NCBI RefSeq assembly: GCF_026385505.1
Contig: NZ_JANIDV010000002.1
Coordinates: 306,524-370,523 of the forward strand
DNA: 64,000 bases
From: Bombella dulcis
GTDB taxonomy: Bacteria; Pseudomonadota; Alphaproteobacteria; Acetobacterales; Acetobacteraceae
Direction of reading: 5' to 3'
Part shown: positions 48,741 through 57,809 of the stretch, in pieces
How positions within the stretch are numbered: position 1 is the first letter of the stretch
How the letters are laid out: every line of letters starts with the position of its first letter
Program-made: the position numbers and the translations under genes
Notes under the pieces: model-generated
What the model was told of the DNA's origin: nothing
What the model saw: the letters and a program-made list of their open reading frames with translations, nothing else
The model's database searches: none

Positions 48741-49426
48741 ATGTTGATGACTGTAAACGTGCTGCTGCCCATCTCGCTGCAAGTTTCGTCAAGCCAGGAA
48801 TGGTTGTCGGACTGGGGACGGGAAGCACTGCAGCATTCATGATCGAACGGCTGGGCGAGCGTGTCGTGAAGGAAGGGCTGAACATTCAGGCCATCCCGAC
48901 CTCCGAGGAGTCGACAAGACTTGCCCGTGCAGCAGGAATTCCGATCACGACGTTTGCAGATCATTCCACGGTCGACATCACCATTGATGGCGCGGATGAG
49001 GTGGAGCGCGGGACGCTCCATCTCATCAAGGGGCTGGGTGCTGCGCTGCTGCGTGAGAAGATAGTTGCTCAAGCGTCACGGCGTTTCGTCGTGATCGTGG
49101 ACGTGACCAAACCGGTTGACCAGCTTGGCCAGCGGGTGCCCGTACCAGTGGAGGTTGTTCCATTCGGGTACGAGGCAACGGCAGCACGCCTGGAGGCTAT
49201 GGGGGCCGAGATCATTCGCCCCCGCAGGCTTCTTGCGGGCGAGCTGCTTACTACCGATAACGGGAACAGGATACTTGATTGCGCTTTTGGTCCGATCAGT
49301 GACGTGAAGGCTCTGGCTGCACGGCTTGATGGCACTGTGGGCGTGGTGGAGCATGGGTTGTTCCCCAATATGGCAACCGATGTGCTGGTTGCCACCGAAC
49401 GGGAGGTTGAACAATGGACGCCATGA
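48737..49426 (+). CDS. rpiA: Ribose-5-phosphate isomerase A
   Basis: Interconverts ribose 5-phosphate and ribulose 5-phosphate. 229 residues: VVGLGTGSTAAFMIERLGER, IPTSEESTRLA, TIDGADEV (catalytic Asp and Asp/Glu region), LIKGLGAALLREK with Lys, and the C-terminal PNMATDVLVATE. Translationally coupled on both sides. Confidence 0.95.
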   Translation: MNVDDCKRAAAHLAASFVKPGMVVGLGTGSTAAFMIERLGERVVKEGLNIQAIPTSEESTRLARAAGIPITTFADHSTVDITIDGADEVERGTLHLIKGLGAALLREKIVAQASRRFVVIVDVTKPVDQLGQRVPVPVEVVPFGYEATAARLEAMGAEIIRPRRLLAGELLTTDNGNRILDCAFGPISDVKALAARLDGTVGVVEHGLFPNMATDVLVATEREVEQWTP

Positions 49427-49983
49427 CAGAGAAAGAAGCTGCCCAGGCAGCGTCTGGTATTGCTCCGCATTACATTGTGGTGATGGGTGTTTCCGGTAAC
49501 GGCAAGACCACTGTGGCTGAGCTGCTGTCCAAGAGTCTTGGCTGGCCCTTTCAGGAAGGTGATGACCTGCACCCCAAGGCAAACGTGGAAAAGATGCGCA
49601 ACGGCCATCCGCTGACGGATGAAGACCGTGCCCCTTGGCTGGAGTTGTGCCACAACTGGCTGGCCAAATGTGCCGAGAAGGGTACCGGTGCCGTGCTGAC
49701 ATGCTCCGCCCTGAAGAAGAAGTATCGCATTGCTCTGGCCAAGCATATTCCTGTCCAGTTCGTCTATCTGAAGGTGGACCCGAAGATCATAGAGGACCGC
49801 CTGAAGCACCGTGTCGGCCATTATATGCCGCCGTCCCTGCTGCCGAGCCAGCTGGCCACTCTGGAAGAGCCGACTGACGATGAGCCGGTGATCCGTGTTC
49901 CCGGTGATGCCAGCCCGGAAGAGCTGCGTGACCGTGTGATCGCCCGTCTGCGTGTCGTGCCGCCGCCGCAGGTCGTGGACTGA
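49414..49983 (+). CDS. gntK: Gluconokinase
   Basis: Phosphorylates gluconate to 6-phosphogluconate, feeding the gnd product route. 189 residues of the GntK/IdnK family: Walker A MGVSGNGKTT, FQEGDDLHPKANVEKM, ADDEDRAPWL (LTDEDRAPWL), TCSALKKKYR and VYLKVDPKIIEDRLKHR. The ATG at 49414 has GGGAGG seven bases away and overlaps rpiA; an ATG at 49423 sharing ATGA with the rpiA stop is possible. Last gene of the operon, followed by a strong terminator. Confidence 0.93.
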   Translation: MDAMTEKEAAQAASGIAPHYIVVMGVSGNGKTTVAELLSKSLGWPFQEGDDLHPKANVEKMRNGHPLTDEDRAPWLELCHNWLAKCAEKGTGAVLTCSALKKKYRIALAKHIPVQFVYLKVDPKIIEDRLKHRVGHYMPPSLLPSQLATLEEPTDDEPVIRVPGDASPEELRDRVIARLRVVPPPQVVD

Positions 49984-50014
49984 TACGGACCTGCCCTTTC
50001 AGGGGATGGTCATT

Positions 50015-50044
50015 ATGGCGGAGCGTTGGCTCCGCCATTTTTTT
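50015..50044 (+). terminator. Strong intrinsic terminator of the pentose-phosphate operon
   Basis: ATGGCGGAGC (50015-50024), loop GTTG, GCTCCGCCAT (50029-50038), followed by a T tract. Perfect 10-base stem. Confidence 0.95.
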
Positions 50045-50087
50045 ATGGGCTGCCCATAATAAGCAGGGCTGACGGGAAGGAGCAGGT

Positions 50088-51560
50088 TCAGTCGGGTGCT
50101 GCCGTCTGCCAGCCCGGGCCGATGATGGCGACACGGCGATGCGTTCCCGTGCCCTGAAGAAGTATGATGGCCTCGCATTTCTCAAGATAGGTCAGCTGCC
50201 GGCGTGCCCGCCCAAGGGAGTGTGTGCCATAGGCACGGGCCAGGGTGGCATCATCCGGGCAGGGTTGTCCTTCCATGGCCGCATGGGCGAGCAGGAAATA
50301 GACGGGCTGCATGTCATCCGGCAGGCGGCCTGCCCGCTGCTGGATGTCCTGCCACGCATCACTTTCTGCCTGTTCACGGGTGATGCCACAGCGGATGGTG
50401 CTCAGCATGGTCTGGAACTGGGGCATGGGCAGGATATTGCGGGCAAATCCTGCCAGACGTGCCCGCATCTGGAAGTCCTGATACAGGGTGGCCAGCGGCC
50501 GATAGGCGGCATCTTCATCCTGACCGGCTTCAGCAACAAGATTCCAGAGCGTTTCCGGGTCAGGAGCTTCCATCTGCTGGCTCTGCTGCTGTTCTCTGGC
50601 ATCACGGGAGGAGCTGTAGGCGTCCAGCTGGGCCAGAAGGTCCGGTTTGGGTGCGGAAGGCTCTTTGCGGGGGCGTGGGGCAGGTTCGGGAGGGGCTTCC
50701 AGAATGAGGTCCCGCAGTTCCTCGACCGGAATGCTGGACTGTTCCAGCGGCATGAGGGCAGGCCCGCCCGCATGGCTGGCCGTCTCGACCGGGCCGATGG
50801 TGACACGCTGGGGGCGACGGGCAAGGGCAGGCCCCAGAGCCATGAACTGCCCGCGGGCAAGGTCCCGGAAGGCTTCAGCTGCACGGCGTTCCATGCCCAG
50901 AAGATCGGCCGCACGGGCCATGTCGATGTCCAGAAAAGTCCGGCCCATCAGGAAGTTGGAGGCCTCGGCAGCGACATTCTTGGCCAGCTTGGCGAGACGC
51001 TGCGTGGCAATGATGCCTGCCATGCCCCGCTTGCGCCCCCGGCACATGAGGTTCGTCATGGCATTGAGGGAGAGACGGCGGGCTTCATCAGACGTGTCGC
51101 CTCCGGCGATCGGGGCAAAGAGCTGTGCCTCATCCACCACGATGAGAACCGGATACCAGCAGGACCGTGGAGCCTCGAACATGCCTGTCAGGAAAGCCCC
51201 CACGGAACGGAGCTGGCCTTCCGGTTCGCTCTGTTCCAGGTTCAGCACGACGGAGGTCCGGTGCATCCGCACACGCTCCCCGGCCGTACGCAGGTTGGCT
51301 TCGGACTGGGTGTCCGTCTCGATGACAAGGTGGTCGTATTTTTCGGCCAGTGTGACGAAATCACCCTCCGGGTCGATGATGACCTGCTGGACGAGGGTTG
51401 CGCTCTGTTCTAGCAGGCGGCGGAGAAGGTGGGACTTGCCGGAGCCGGAATTGCCCTGCACGAGCAGGCGTGTTGCCAGCAGTTCAGGCAGGTCGATATG
51501 GGCATCCTCGCCACGGTCCGTGGTGCCAAGAAGAAGGGGGCCGAAATGTGATGAACTCAT
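50088..51560 (-). CDS. HerA-type (DUF87) ATPase
   Basis: FtsK/HerA-superfamily ATPase of 490 residues, probably acting on DNA or as a conserved NTPase of unknown purpose. Walker A LVQGNSGSGKSHLLRR (about residues 32-47), IIDPEGDFVTLAEKYDH typical of DUF87, Walker B VLIVVDEAQLFAPI, and a sensor region GRKRGMAGIIATQRLAKL. After residue 270 a Pro-rich linker leads to a variable C-terminal domain (about 310-490) with helical, winged-helix-like content. Its ATGA overlap with the flavoprotein gene upstream shows co-translation. Confidence 0.85.
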   Translation of the reverse strand: MSSSHFGPLLLGTTDRGEDAHIDLPELLATRLLVQGNSGSGKSHLLRRLLEQSATLVQQVIIDPEGDFVTLAEKYDHLVIETDTQSEANLRTAGERVRMHRTSVVLNLEQSEPEGQLRSVGAFLTGMFEAPRSCWYPVLIVVDEAQLFAPIAGGDTSDEARRLSLNAMTNLMCRGRKRGMAGIIATQRLAKLAKNVAAEASNFLMGRTFLDIDMARAADLLGMERRAAEAFRDLARGQFMALGPALARRPQRVTIGPVETASHAGGPALMPLEQSSIPVEELRDLILEAPPEPAPRPRKEPSAPKPDLLAQLDAYSSSRDAREQQQSQQMEAPDPETLWNLVAEAGQDEDAAYRPLATLYQDFQMRARLAGFARNILPMPQFQTMLSTIRCGITREQAESDAWQDIQQRAGRLPDDMQPVYFLLAHAAMEGQPCPDDATLARAYGTHSLGRARRQLTYLEKCEAIILLQGTGTHRRVAIIGPGWQTAAPD

Positions 51561-52798
51561 GGCGTCATCTTACCGGGCAATGAGCGGGAGAGCCAGTGAT
51601 GAACCCCCTCGGCACAGCAGTGGGCGGTGGAAAAACAGCCCTGTAGAAGGTATCCGCCCGTCGGGGCATCCCAGTCCAGCATTTCACCACAGGCGAACAG
51701 TCCGGGCTGGTGACGGAGCATGAAGGTCTCATCAACAGAGTCACGTTTCAGGCCACCAGCGGTGGAAATGGCCCTGTCCAGTTCGGCAGGGGCTGCAAGA
51801 TGCAGGGGGGCCTGTGTCATGGCCTGTGTCAGCTCGTCTGCCGTGCGGGCGTCCGGGCAGAGCTGGACGAGCAGTTCCCGCATGGTGCGGTCCATCCCCA
51901 GAGCCTTGCGGAGCCTGTTGCTCCGGCTTTCACGGATGCGCTGGCGGGCGAGGCGGTCCATGATGCGGTCCCGTTCCAGAGTCGGACGGAGATTCAGATG
52001 GACTGTCACGGCCTTTCCATCAGACTGTGCCAGGGCCTGCCGCAGTGGTGCTGACAGGGCGTACAGTGGTGCGCCTTCCAGCCCCCGTTTCGTGATGATG
52101 AGGTCGCCCCGGTGAGTCTGTCCTGCAAAGCTGAGCGTGATGCCCCGCAGGGTGGCTCCTTCATGGCGGAGCAGGAAGTCTTCCGGCCAGTCCGGCATGA
52201 AGCCGCAGTTGGAGGGAGCAAAGGGTGTACAATGCTCTTTCAGCAGGGACGTCCAGCGTCCGTCGCTGCCCAGCCGTGCCCAGCTGCCACCGCCAGGGGC
52301 GAGGATGACGGCCCGGGCTGTCCGGTGAACAGGTCCTTCAGGCGTCTGGAAGGTGAGTGACAGGCCCTGCATGTCTGTCAGCCGGTGACGGGGGAAGAAC
52401 TGCACGCCCTGTTCCTGAAGGCGGGTCAGCCAGCGGCGCAGCAGGGGCGAAGCCTTGAAGGATTTCAGGAAGACCCGGCCGGAACTGCCGGTGAAGCAGG
52501 GTTCCCCCAGCCCTTCGGCCCACTGGCGGAGGGCCTCGGGTGGAAAGTGGCGGATGGCGGGCTCCAGCCAGTCCCGTGCGTCTCCATAACGTTGGAGGAA
52601 CTGTTCCAGCGGTTCGTCATGGGTGAGATTCAGGCCGCTGCGCCCTGCCATGAGGAACTTCCGGCCCGGTCTGGCCATATAGTCGAACAGATGGACCTCA
52701 TGGCCTTTCCGGCTCAGACATTCGGCAGCGAACAGCCCGGCCGGGCCTGCCCCGATGATGGCGATGGGGGATGTCTGTGCCGTACTGTTCTCGGGCAT
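51557..52798 (-). CDS. FAD-dependent oxidoreductase (TIGR03862/BaiN-like flavoprotein)
   Basis: 413-residue flavoprotein of the HI0933/BaiN group. N-terminal FAD motif IAIIGAGPAGLFAAECLSRKG, then ARPGRKFLMAGRSGLNLTHDEP and VILAPGGGSWARLGSDG, with a C-terminal FAD signature TFMLRHQPGLFACGEMLDWDAPTGGYLLQGC. The start at 52798 is where homology begins; the frame is open to 53536 through panC and is rejected there. Substrate unknown; the family subgroup is common in Proteobacteria. Divergent from panC. Confidence 0.88.
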   Translation of the reverse strand: MPENSTAQTSPIAIIGAGPAGLFAAECLSRKGHEVHLFDYMARPGRKFLMAGRSGLNLTHDEPLEQFLQRYGDARDWLEPAIRHFPPEALRQWAEGLGEPCFTGSSGRVFLKSFKASPLLRRWLTRLQEQGVQFFPRHRLTDMQGLSLTFQTPEGPVHRTARAVILAPGGGSWARLGSDGRWTSLLKEHCTPFAPSNCGFMPDWPEDFLLRHEGATLRGITLSFAGQTHRGDLIITKRGLEGAPLYALSAPLRQALAQSDGKAVTVHLNLRPTLERDRIMDRLARQRIRESRSNRLRKALGMDRTMRELLVQLCPDARTADELTQAMTQAPLHLAAPAELDRAISTAGGLKRDSVDETFMLRHQPGLFACGEMLDWDAPTGGYLLQGCFSTAHCCAEGVHHWLSRSLPGKMTP

Positions 52799-52939
52799 GG
52801 GCGATCCGTTCGGGTCTGGTGAGCTGTGGGCGTGAGCTGTTGTTAGCCTGTTCCGGCCTGTCGGGGAAGACAAACTGGCAGCAGACACGGTATGGAAAGG
52901 CAGCGGCCGCCAGATGGTCATCCGGGGAGTGAGGACAGC

Positions 52940-53770
52940 ATGAAAATTTGCACGACGGTTCAGGAGATGCGGCAGGCACGGGCGACGCTTGGTACTGTAG
53001 GCTTTGTTCCGACAATGGGCTTTCTGCATGAGGGGCATCTGTCGCTTGTCCGTCGTGCCCGCAAGGAGAATGAGGCGGTCATTGTCAGTCTTTTTGTTAA
53101 TCCCATACAGTTCGGGTCTCCGGATGATCTTGCCAACTATCCCCGTGCGCTGGAGCGGGACATTGCCCTGCTGAAGGAGGAGGGTGTGGCCTGCGTCTTC
53201 ACGCCGGAGGCGGCAGAGTTCTACCCGCAAGGCTTTGCCACGCAGGTGGATGTGGGGGGCGTGGCCCTGGAACTTGAAGGGCCGTCCCGTCCCGGTCATT
53301 TTGCGGGTGTGGCGACGGTACTGACCAAATTCTTCAACATCGTCCAGCCGCAGCGGGCCTATTTCGGGCAGAAGGATGCCCAGCAGTGCGCCGTCGTCCA
53401 GCGTTTCGTACAGGACCTGAACATTCCGGTGGAGGTCATCACTTTGCCGACATGGCGGGAAGATGATGGTCTGGCAGGTTCCAGCCGCAACAGCCGCCTG
53501 ACCGGGGGGGAACGCCGTCGGGCACCGGTCCTGCATCAGGCCCTGTGCCGTGCCCGTGATCTGGTGCAGGCCGGGGAGCGCAGGCGTGCCGTTCTGGAGG
53601 GTGCCATGCGGGACGTGCTGGTGAAAGCGAGCCTGACGGAGATTGATTATGTCACCGTGGTGAACCCTGAGACGTTCCAGACGCAGGACATGGTTCCGGA
53701 GAATGCACTGGCCCTGCTGGCTGTAAGGCTGGGTGCCGTGCGGCTGATTGACAATCTTCCTCTGGGCTGA
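52940..53770 (+). CDS. panC: Pantothenate synthetase PanC
   Basis: Joins pantoate and beta-alanine with ATP to make pantothenate. 276 residues with the nucleotidyl-transferase motifs: PTMGFLHEGHLSLVRRA (HIGH-like), VSLFVNPIQFG, GHFAGVATVLTKFFNIVQP, FGQKDAQQ, and DDGLAGSSRNSRL. Start at 52940 after GGGGAGTGAGGA. panB and panD are not in the window. Confidence 0.96.
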   Translation: MKICTTVQEMRQARATLGTVGFVPTMGFLHEGHLSLVRRARKENEAVIVSLFVNPIQFGSPDDLANYPRALERDIALLKEEGVACVFTPEAAEFYPQGFATQVDVGGVALELEGPSRPGHFAGVATVLTKFFNIVQPQRAYFGQKDAQQCAVVQRFVQDLNIPVEVITLPTWREDDGLAGSSRNSRLTGGERRRAPVLHQALCRARDLVQAGERRRAVLEGAMRDVLVKASLTEIDYVTVVNPETFQTQDMVPENALALLAVRLGAVRLIDNLPLG

Positions 53771-54032
53771 TCTGGCATTTCCGGAAATAAGAGACAGTAA
53801 GTCTCATATGAAACCATGACTGTCAGAGGATATCGTTTCCTGTGAAACAGGGCTGTATTTGTCCGGTTACTGTCCGTAGGACAGTCCATATGGACGTGTC
53901 TTCATGACCCATGCATGACAATACATGCTGGCATGTCGGGAAAAACTTCAATGGCTCTGGTCAGGTCAGGATCAGGGGCGTAGCGTGGCGGGGTAATAAG
54001 TCATTCAGAGAGGCTTGAAGGAGATATCGAGC
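53771..54032. promoter_or_regulatory. gldA upstream region with clustered inverted repeats
   Basis: 262 bases without a gene. Three adjacent inverted repeats stand out: GTTTC-CTGT-GAAAC (53835-53848), CTGTCC-GTA-GGACAG (53870-53884), and the perfect palindrome GTCCATATGGAC (53884-53895). They could be operators for gldA control. A TTCAGAGAGGCTTGAAGGAG ribosome region follows. Confidence 0.45.
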
Positions 54033-55151
54033 ATGGTTGCGAAAACCCCACGCACTGTTTCTGCCCCCAAGAAATTCATCATCGGCACGGGCCTGCTTGC
54101 CCAGATGCATGATTATGTCAAGGATTTTGGCGACAACGCTTTCATCATCAGTGACGAGTTTTTCGTGGACCGTGTTCAGAAGGAGTCCGTGGCCGGGCTG
54201 GAGAAAGCGGGGCTGAAGGGCACGGCCGAGAAGTTCGGGTGCGAATGTACGGATACCGAGATCAAGCGTCTGGGTGAGCTGGCCAGGAAGCACGGTGCCA
54301 ATGTCATCGTGGGGATCGGCGGTGGCAAGACACTGGATACCAGCAAGGCCGTGGCCCATTATTACAAGCTGCCGCTCATCCTGTATCCGACCATTGCCTC
54401 CACGGATGCCCCCTGTATTGCTCTGGCCGTGATCTATACGGAAGATGGCGAGTTTGACCGTTATCTCTATCTGCCGCAGAATCCTGATGTTGTGGTGGCG
54501 GATACGGGCGTGATTGCCGGGGCACCGGTCCGCTTCTTTGCAGCGGGTATTGGTGATGCCCTGTCCACCTATTTCGAGGCCCGTGCCTGCTATCATTCCG
54601 ATGGCGTGAATCTCTCCTGCAAGCGTCCGTCCCGTACGGGGCTTGGTCTGGCCCGGATGTGCTATGAGCTGGTCTGCCAGAATGCCGAGCTGGCCATGGA
54701 TGCCGTGCGTAACAAGGTTCCGACCCGTGCGCTGGAAGAAATGGTGGAAGCCACCATCTATCTCAGCGGGACCGGGGCCGAGACGGGCGGTCTTGCTGCT
54801 GCCCATGCCGTGCATAATGGCATGACGGCCGTTGCGGACCTCCATCATGCCCAGCATGGCGAGAAGGTCGTGTTCGGTCTGATGACACAGCTGGTGCTGG
54901 AGAATGCTCCGAAGGAAGAGATTGAGGAAGTTCTGCGGGTCGTCCGGGTGGCAGGCCTGCCGATGACCCTCAAGGAGCTTGGGGTCAAGGAGTTCGTGGA
55001 AGCGGACTGGCGCAAGGTGGCGGAAATCGCCTGCGACAAGAATGACACGATGGGCAACCTGCCCTTCAAGGTCACGCCGGATGATGTCTACCATGCCATG
55101 GTTGCAGCCAATGCGCTGGGTGAACGTTATCGTGCCGCCCATCCGGCCTGA
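54033..55151 (+). CDS. gldA: Glycerol dehydrogenase (iron-type alcohol dehydrogenase family)
   Basis: NAD-dependent glycerol to dihydroxyacetone oxidoreductase in the cytoplasm. 372 residues: N-terminal KKFIIGTGLLAQ, nucleotide motif VGIGGGKTLDTSKAVA, STDAPCIALAVIYTEDGEF, and metal ligands Asp in GIGDALSTYFEARA, His in HAVHNGM and His in HHAQHGEKV. Start at 54033 follows GAAGGAGATATC. It is followed by its own terminator. Cofactor and substrate are assigned by family; other polyol specificity is possible. Confidence 0.9.
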   Translation: MVAKTPRTVSAPKKFIIGTGLLAQMHDYVKDFGDNAFIISDEFFVDRVQKESVAGLEKAGLKGTAEKFGCECTDTEIKRLGELARKHGANVIVGIGGGKTLDTSKAVAHYYKLPLILYPTIASTDAPCIALAVIYTEDGEFDRYLYLPQNPDVVVADTGVIAGAPVRFFAAGIGDALSTYFEARACYHSDGVNLSCKRPSRTGLGLARMCYELVCQNAELAMDAVRNKVPTRALEEMVEATIYLSGTGAETGGLAAAHAVHNGMTAVADLHHAQHGEKVVFGLMTQLVLENAPKEEIEEVLRVVRVAGLPMTLKELGVKEFVEADWRKVAEIACDKNDTMGNLPFKVTPDDVYHAMVAANALGERYRAAHPA

Positions 55152-55173
55152 CGCTGCCTGCTCTGGAAAGAAG

Positions 55174-55203
55174 GCCCGGAACTCAGGTTCCGGGCTTTTT
55201 TTT
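55174..55203 (+). terminator. Intrinsic terminator after gldA
   Basis: GCCCGGAAC (55174-55182), loop TCAG, GTTCCGGGC (55187-55195), followed by eight T residues. Confidence 0.92.
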
Positions 55204-55263
55204 ATGATTTTTTAACCATTACAAGGAGTTCCAGTTCAGGCCGCTGCAGGAGAATCGAAGGTC

Positions 55264-56220
55264 ATGCCTTACAGGGTTGCCGTCATTGTCAGGACGAAAA
55301 ACCGTCCCCTGTTTCTGGCCCGTGTGCTGGAGAGCCTGCAACGCCAGAGTTTTCAGGCGTTCCGCCTGTATGTCGTGAATGACGGCGGAGACCCGGATGA
55401 AGTCTTCAGGGTCATGTCCATGTATGGTCCCAGGGATGAAGACCGTGTCGTGCAGACGGATATTCCGCAATCCGTCGGAAGGGCATAGGCCCTGAGTGTC
55501 GGCCTGGGGCTGGTCAAGGAAGACCATGTCCATGATGATGACGATACGCTGGAGCCGGACTTCTATGCCCGGACTGTGGCCTATCTGGATGGCGACAGGG
55601 CGAAGACGTTCGTCGGGGTGACGACCATCAGCTATGATATTGTCGAGCACATGAAAGACGGGCAGATCATCTTTGACAGACGCTTCGACACGTTTGGCAG
55701 GAAGGAAGGCTCGCTCATGGATTACGGCCTGTTCCTGTCCCATGTCAGCCTGCTTGCGCCGATTGCCACCCTGTTCCGCCGGTCAGCCATTGCCGGGTCA
55801 CATGGTGTTGATACGACCCTGCCTTATGTCGAGGATCAGGACTTCTTCCAGCGGCTCATGATGGCGGGGGAGGTGGGAATCATCCCGGACTTTCTGGCCA
55901 ATTATCACCAGAGGCCACTGGTGACGGGCGGCCCGGAGGACAAGAGCGAAGCGGAGTTCGATTATGATGCCATCATGGCCTACACGAACAACGTCCTGCG
56001 GGATGCCATCCGTGGGAAGGGAAAGATGCGGGAGTTTCAGGCGGCGTTCATTCATGGTGCCCGGCAGGAGCACCGTCATGCAGGCCCTCTGTCCCAGCAG
56101 GCTGCACAGCTGCAGGAGCAGTGCAGCCGCCTGACGCAGGAGGTCAATGAGCTGAGGCAGGATCTGGGCCGCCTGTCCCGCTTCATGGTCCAGTTTGCCG
56201 ACAGGATGGAGAAACGCTGA
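55264..56220 (+). pseudogene. Family-2 glycosyltransferase with an in-frame amber codon
   Basis: Read through, this is a 318-codon GT-A glycosyltransferase: VAVIVRTKNRPLFLARVLESL and LYVVNDGGDPDEVF at the N-terminus, a metal-binding acidic cluster HDDDDTLEPDFY, then LPYVEDQDFFQRLM near the acceptor site, and a C-terminal coiled coil (about residues 275-318). One TAG at 55486-55488 (context GRA-stop-ALSVGL) splits it; both halves are in the same frame and no other damage is visible. That pattern suggests a recent nonsense mutation, suppression, or a sequencing error. Sugar and acceptor are unknown; surface polysaccharide is likely. The intact halves are 55264-55488 and 55489-56220. Confidence 0.78.
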
Positions 56221-56227
56221 GGCTCCT

Positions 56228-57442
56228 TCAGTCCTGCCGCAGGGTGAATTCTGCCAGGAGCTGTTTGAGCTGACGTGTCCGTTGGGCCATGTTGGAGGTC
56301 GCCGCAGAGGTCTGTTCCACCATGGCGGCATTTTCCCTGGTGCCCTGATCGATGGTGACGACGGCACCATTCACGTCCCGGAGGGCAGAGGCCTGCTCTG
56401 ATGTGGCCTTGGAAATCTCCTTGAGGTGTGTCCCGATATTAGCCACGCTGGAGATGATGGTGCCGATGGCTTCGCTGGCATCTTTCATGATGGTGGAGCC
56501 GGAGCTGACATGAGTCTGGGATGTGGTGATGAGGTCCTTCACTTCCTCCGAGGCATCACCGACCCGGTTGGCCAGTTTGCGGATCTCCTGTGCCAGGACA
56601 CGGAAGCCGCTGCCCGCCTCGCCAGCATGGGCGGCCTCCACGCCCGTATTGAGGGCCAGAAGATTGGTCTGCGTGGCGATGTTGGAGATGACGTTGGTGA
56701 TCTTGTTGACGGCCTCGGCGGAGCGTTCGATTTCTTCCATGGCCGTGGTGGCACGGTGGATCATGGTGCCGAACCGTTCCGTGATGGTCTGACATTCCTC
56801 CACGAACCGGGTTGCCTCTCCCACACGGGATTCCGTGGAGGTGACGGTTGCCGTGATCTGTTCTACCGCCGCTGCCGTTTTCTCGACCGAGGCTGCCTGC
56901 TTCTCCGTGCGCTGGGCAAGGTCCTGGGCGGCACTGTTGATCTCGTCTGCCGTGTTGTCGATGCTTTCCGTCGCTTCATTGATGGCGTGCAGCATCTGGC
57001 ACAGCGAGGAGATGGCGTGATTCAGATTGTCCCGCATGGGGAGATAGGTGGCGGGGAAGTCCCCCTCCACCGTATGGGACAGGTCCTTGCCGGCGAGAGC
57101 ATCAATGATGCGGCCAAACCGTTCCGTGACGAACCGGCGTTCCTTCTCGATGGCCTCGTCTAGTCTGGCCATTTCCTCCCTGTTGAGTTTCTTGACTTCG
57201 TCGATATAGATGGAAATGGTGAGGTCCATGTCCAGAAAGACGGCCTTGCAGAGGCTGGCCAGTGATTCCGTGAGCTTGGGGAAGGGCATCCTGGGGGGCA
57301 TGAGCGGCATGGGAGGAGCCAGCTGGGCCGTGACAGCACGGATGATGGAGGCCAGCAGAAGGGCATAGCCGCTGATGTATCAGCGGGGTTCCAGCCCGAT
57401 CATGGCGTGTGTCCTGCCGATGCGGCACATGATGTGGTTCAT
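56228..57442 (-). pseudogene. Globin-coupled chemoreceptor (HemAT-type), 5'-truncated and nonsense-mutated
   Basis: The 360-residue ORF ending at 56228 has a complete methyl-accepting signalling domain: long coiled coil, then the hairpin tip IATQTNLLALNTGVEAAHAGEAGSGF and EIRKLANRVGDASEEV. Its N-terminal part reads LCKAVFLDMDLTISIYIDEV, the end of a protoglobin sensor domain. Reading further upstream in frame gives CRIGRTHAMIGLEPR-stop-YISGYALLLASII, the globin core motif with TGA at 57380-57382 where Trp is expected. Beyond about 57442 the frame has TAG (57449-57451) and no globin homology, and prophage DNA begins. So the gene has lost the first part of its sensor. Intact relatives sense oxygen with haem and signal through CheA. 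Confidence 0.8.
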
Positions 57443-57809
57443 TACAGACTAAATGAAAGCCGTCACCAGAATGCCCAGAGTGGTGTTTTCTCTCCCATAA
57501 GAGAGGGCGGGGGCACCGCTGGAGAAATCAGCCAGACAGGCTATACCCCTAGGGCCGTGATGGCTACCGTTGCGGAAGACTAACGGCGATAGTGGCTGGG
57601 GGGCGTAATTATCATCGGCCTGACGGTCGCCAGTGTGACTGTCAGCCTATCCGTCACAGCCATATGCCATGTAGCGACGGACAACGGCAAAAATCGCAGT
57701 AAACAGCCAAAAATGAACGTCACGTTGCGCCATAAAGCGGCAATAAGCGACAGTTAACGACACGAAAAGGCGGGTATTTTTGTGGGTAATAGTCGGCTAT
57801 AGTGGGTAA
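57443..57809. other. Junction between chromosome and prophage, upstream of the integrase
   Basis: About 370 bases with no gene I can support. The left host-prophage junction (attL) should lie here or nearby; no tRNA end is visible. Repeated short motifs (CGACAGTTAACGACAC, CGGACAACGGC) and two GTGGGTAA copies (57782-57789 and 57802-57809) may be integrase binding sites. Confidence 0.5.

Noticed and set aside
57595..57720. Possible tmRNA or tRNA end as the prophage attachment site
   Set aside because: A GGGGGCGTAATT stretch looked tmRNA-like, but I found no matching 3' end, tag frame or T-arm.
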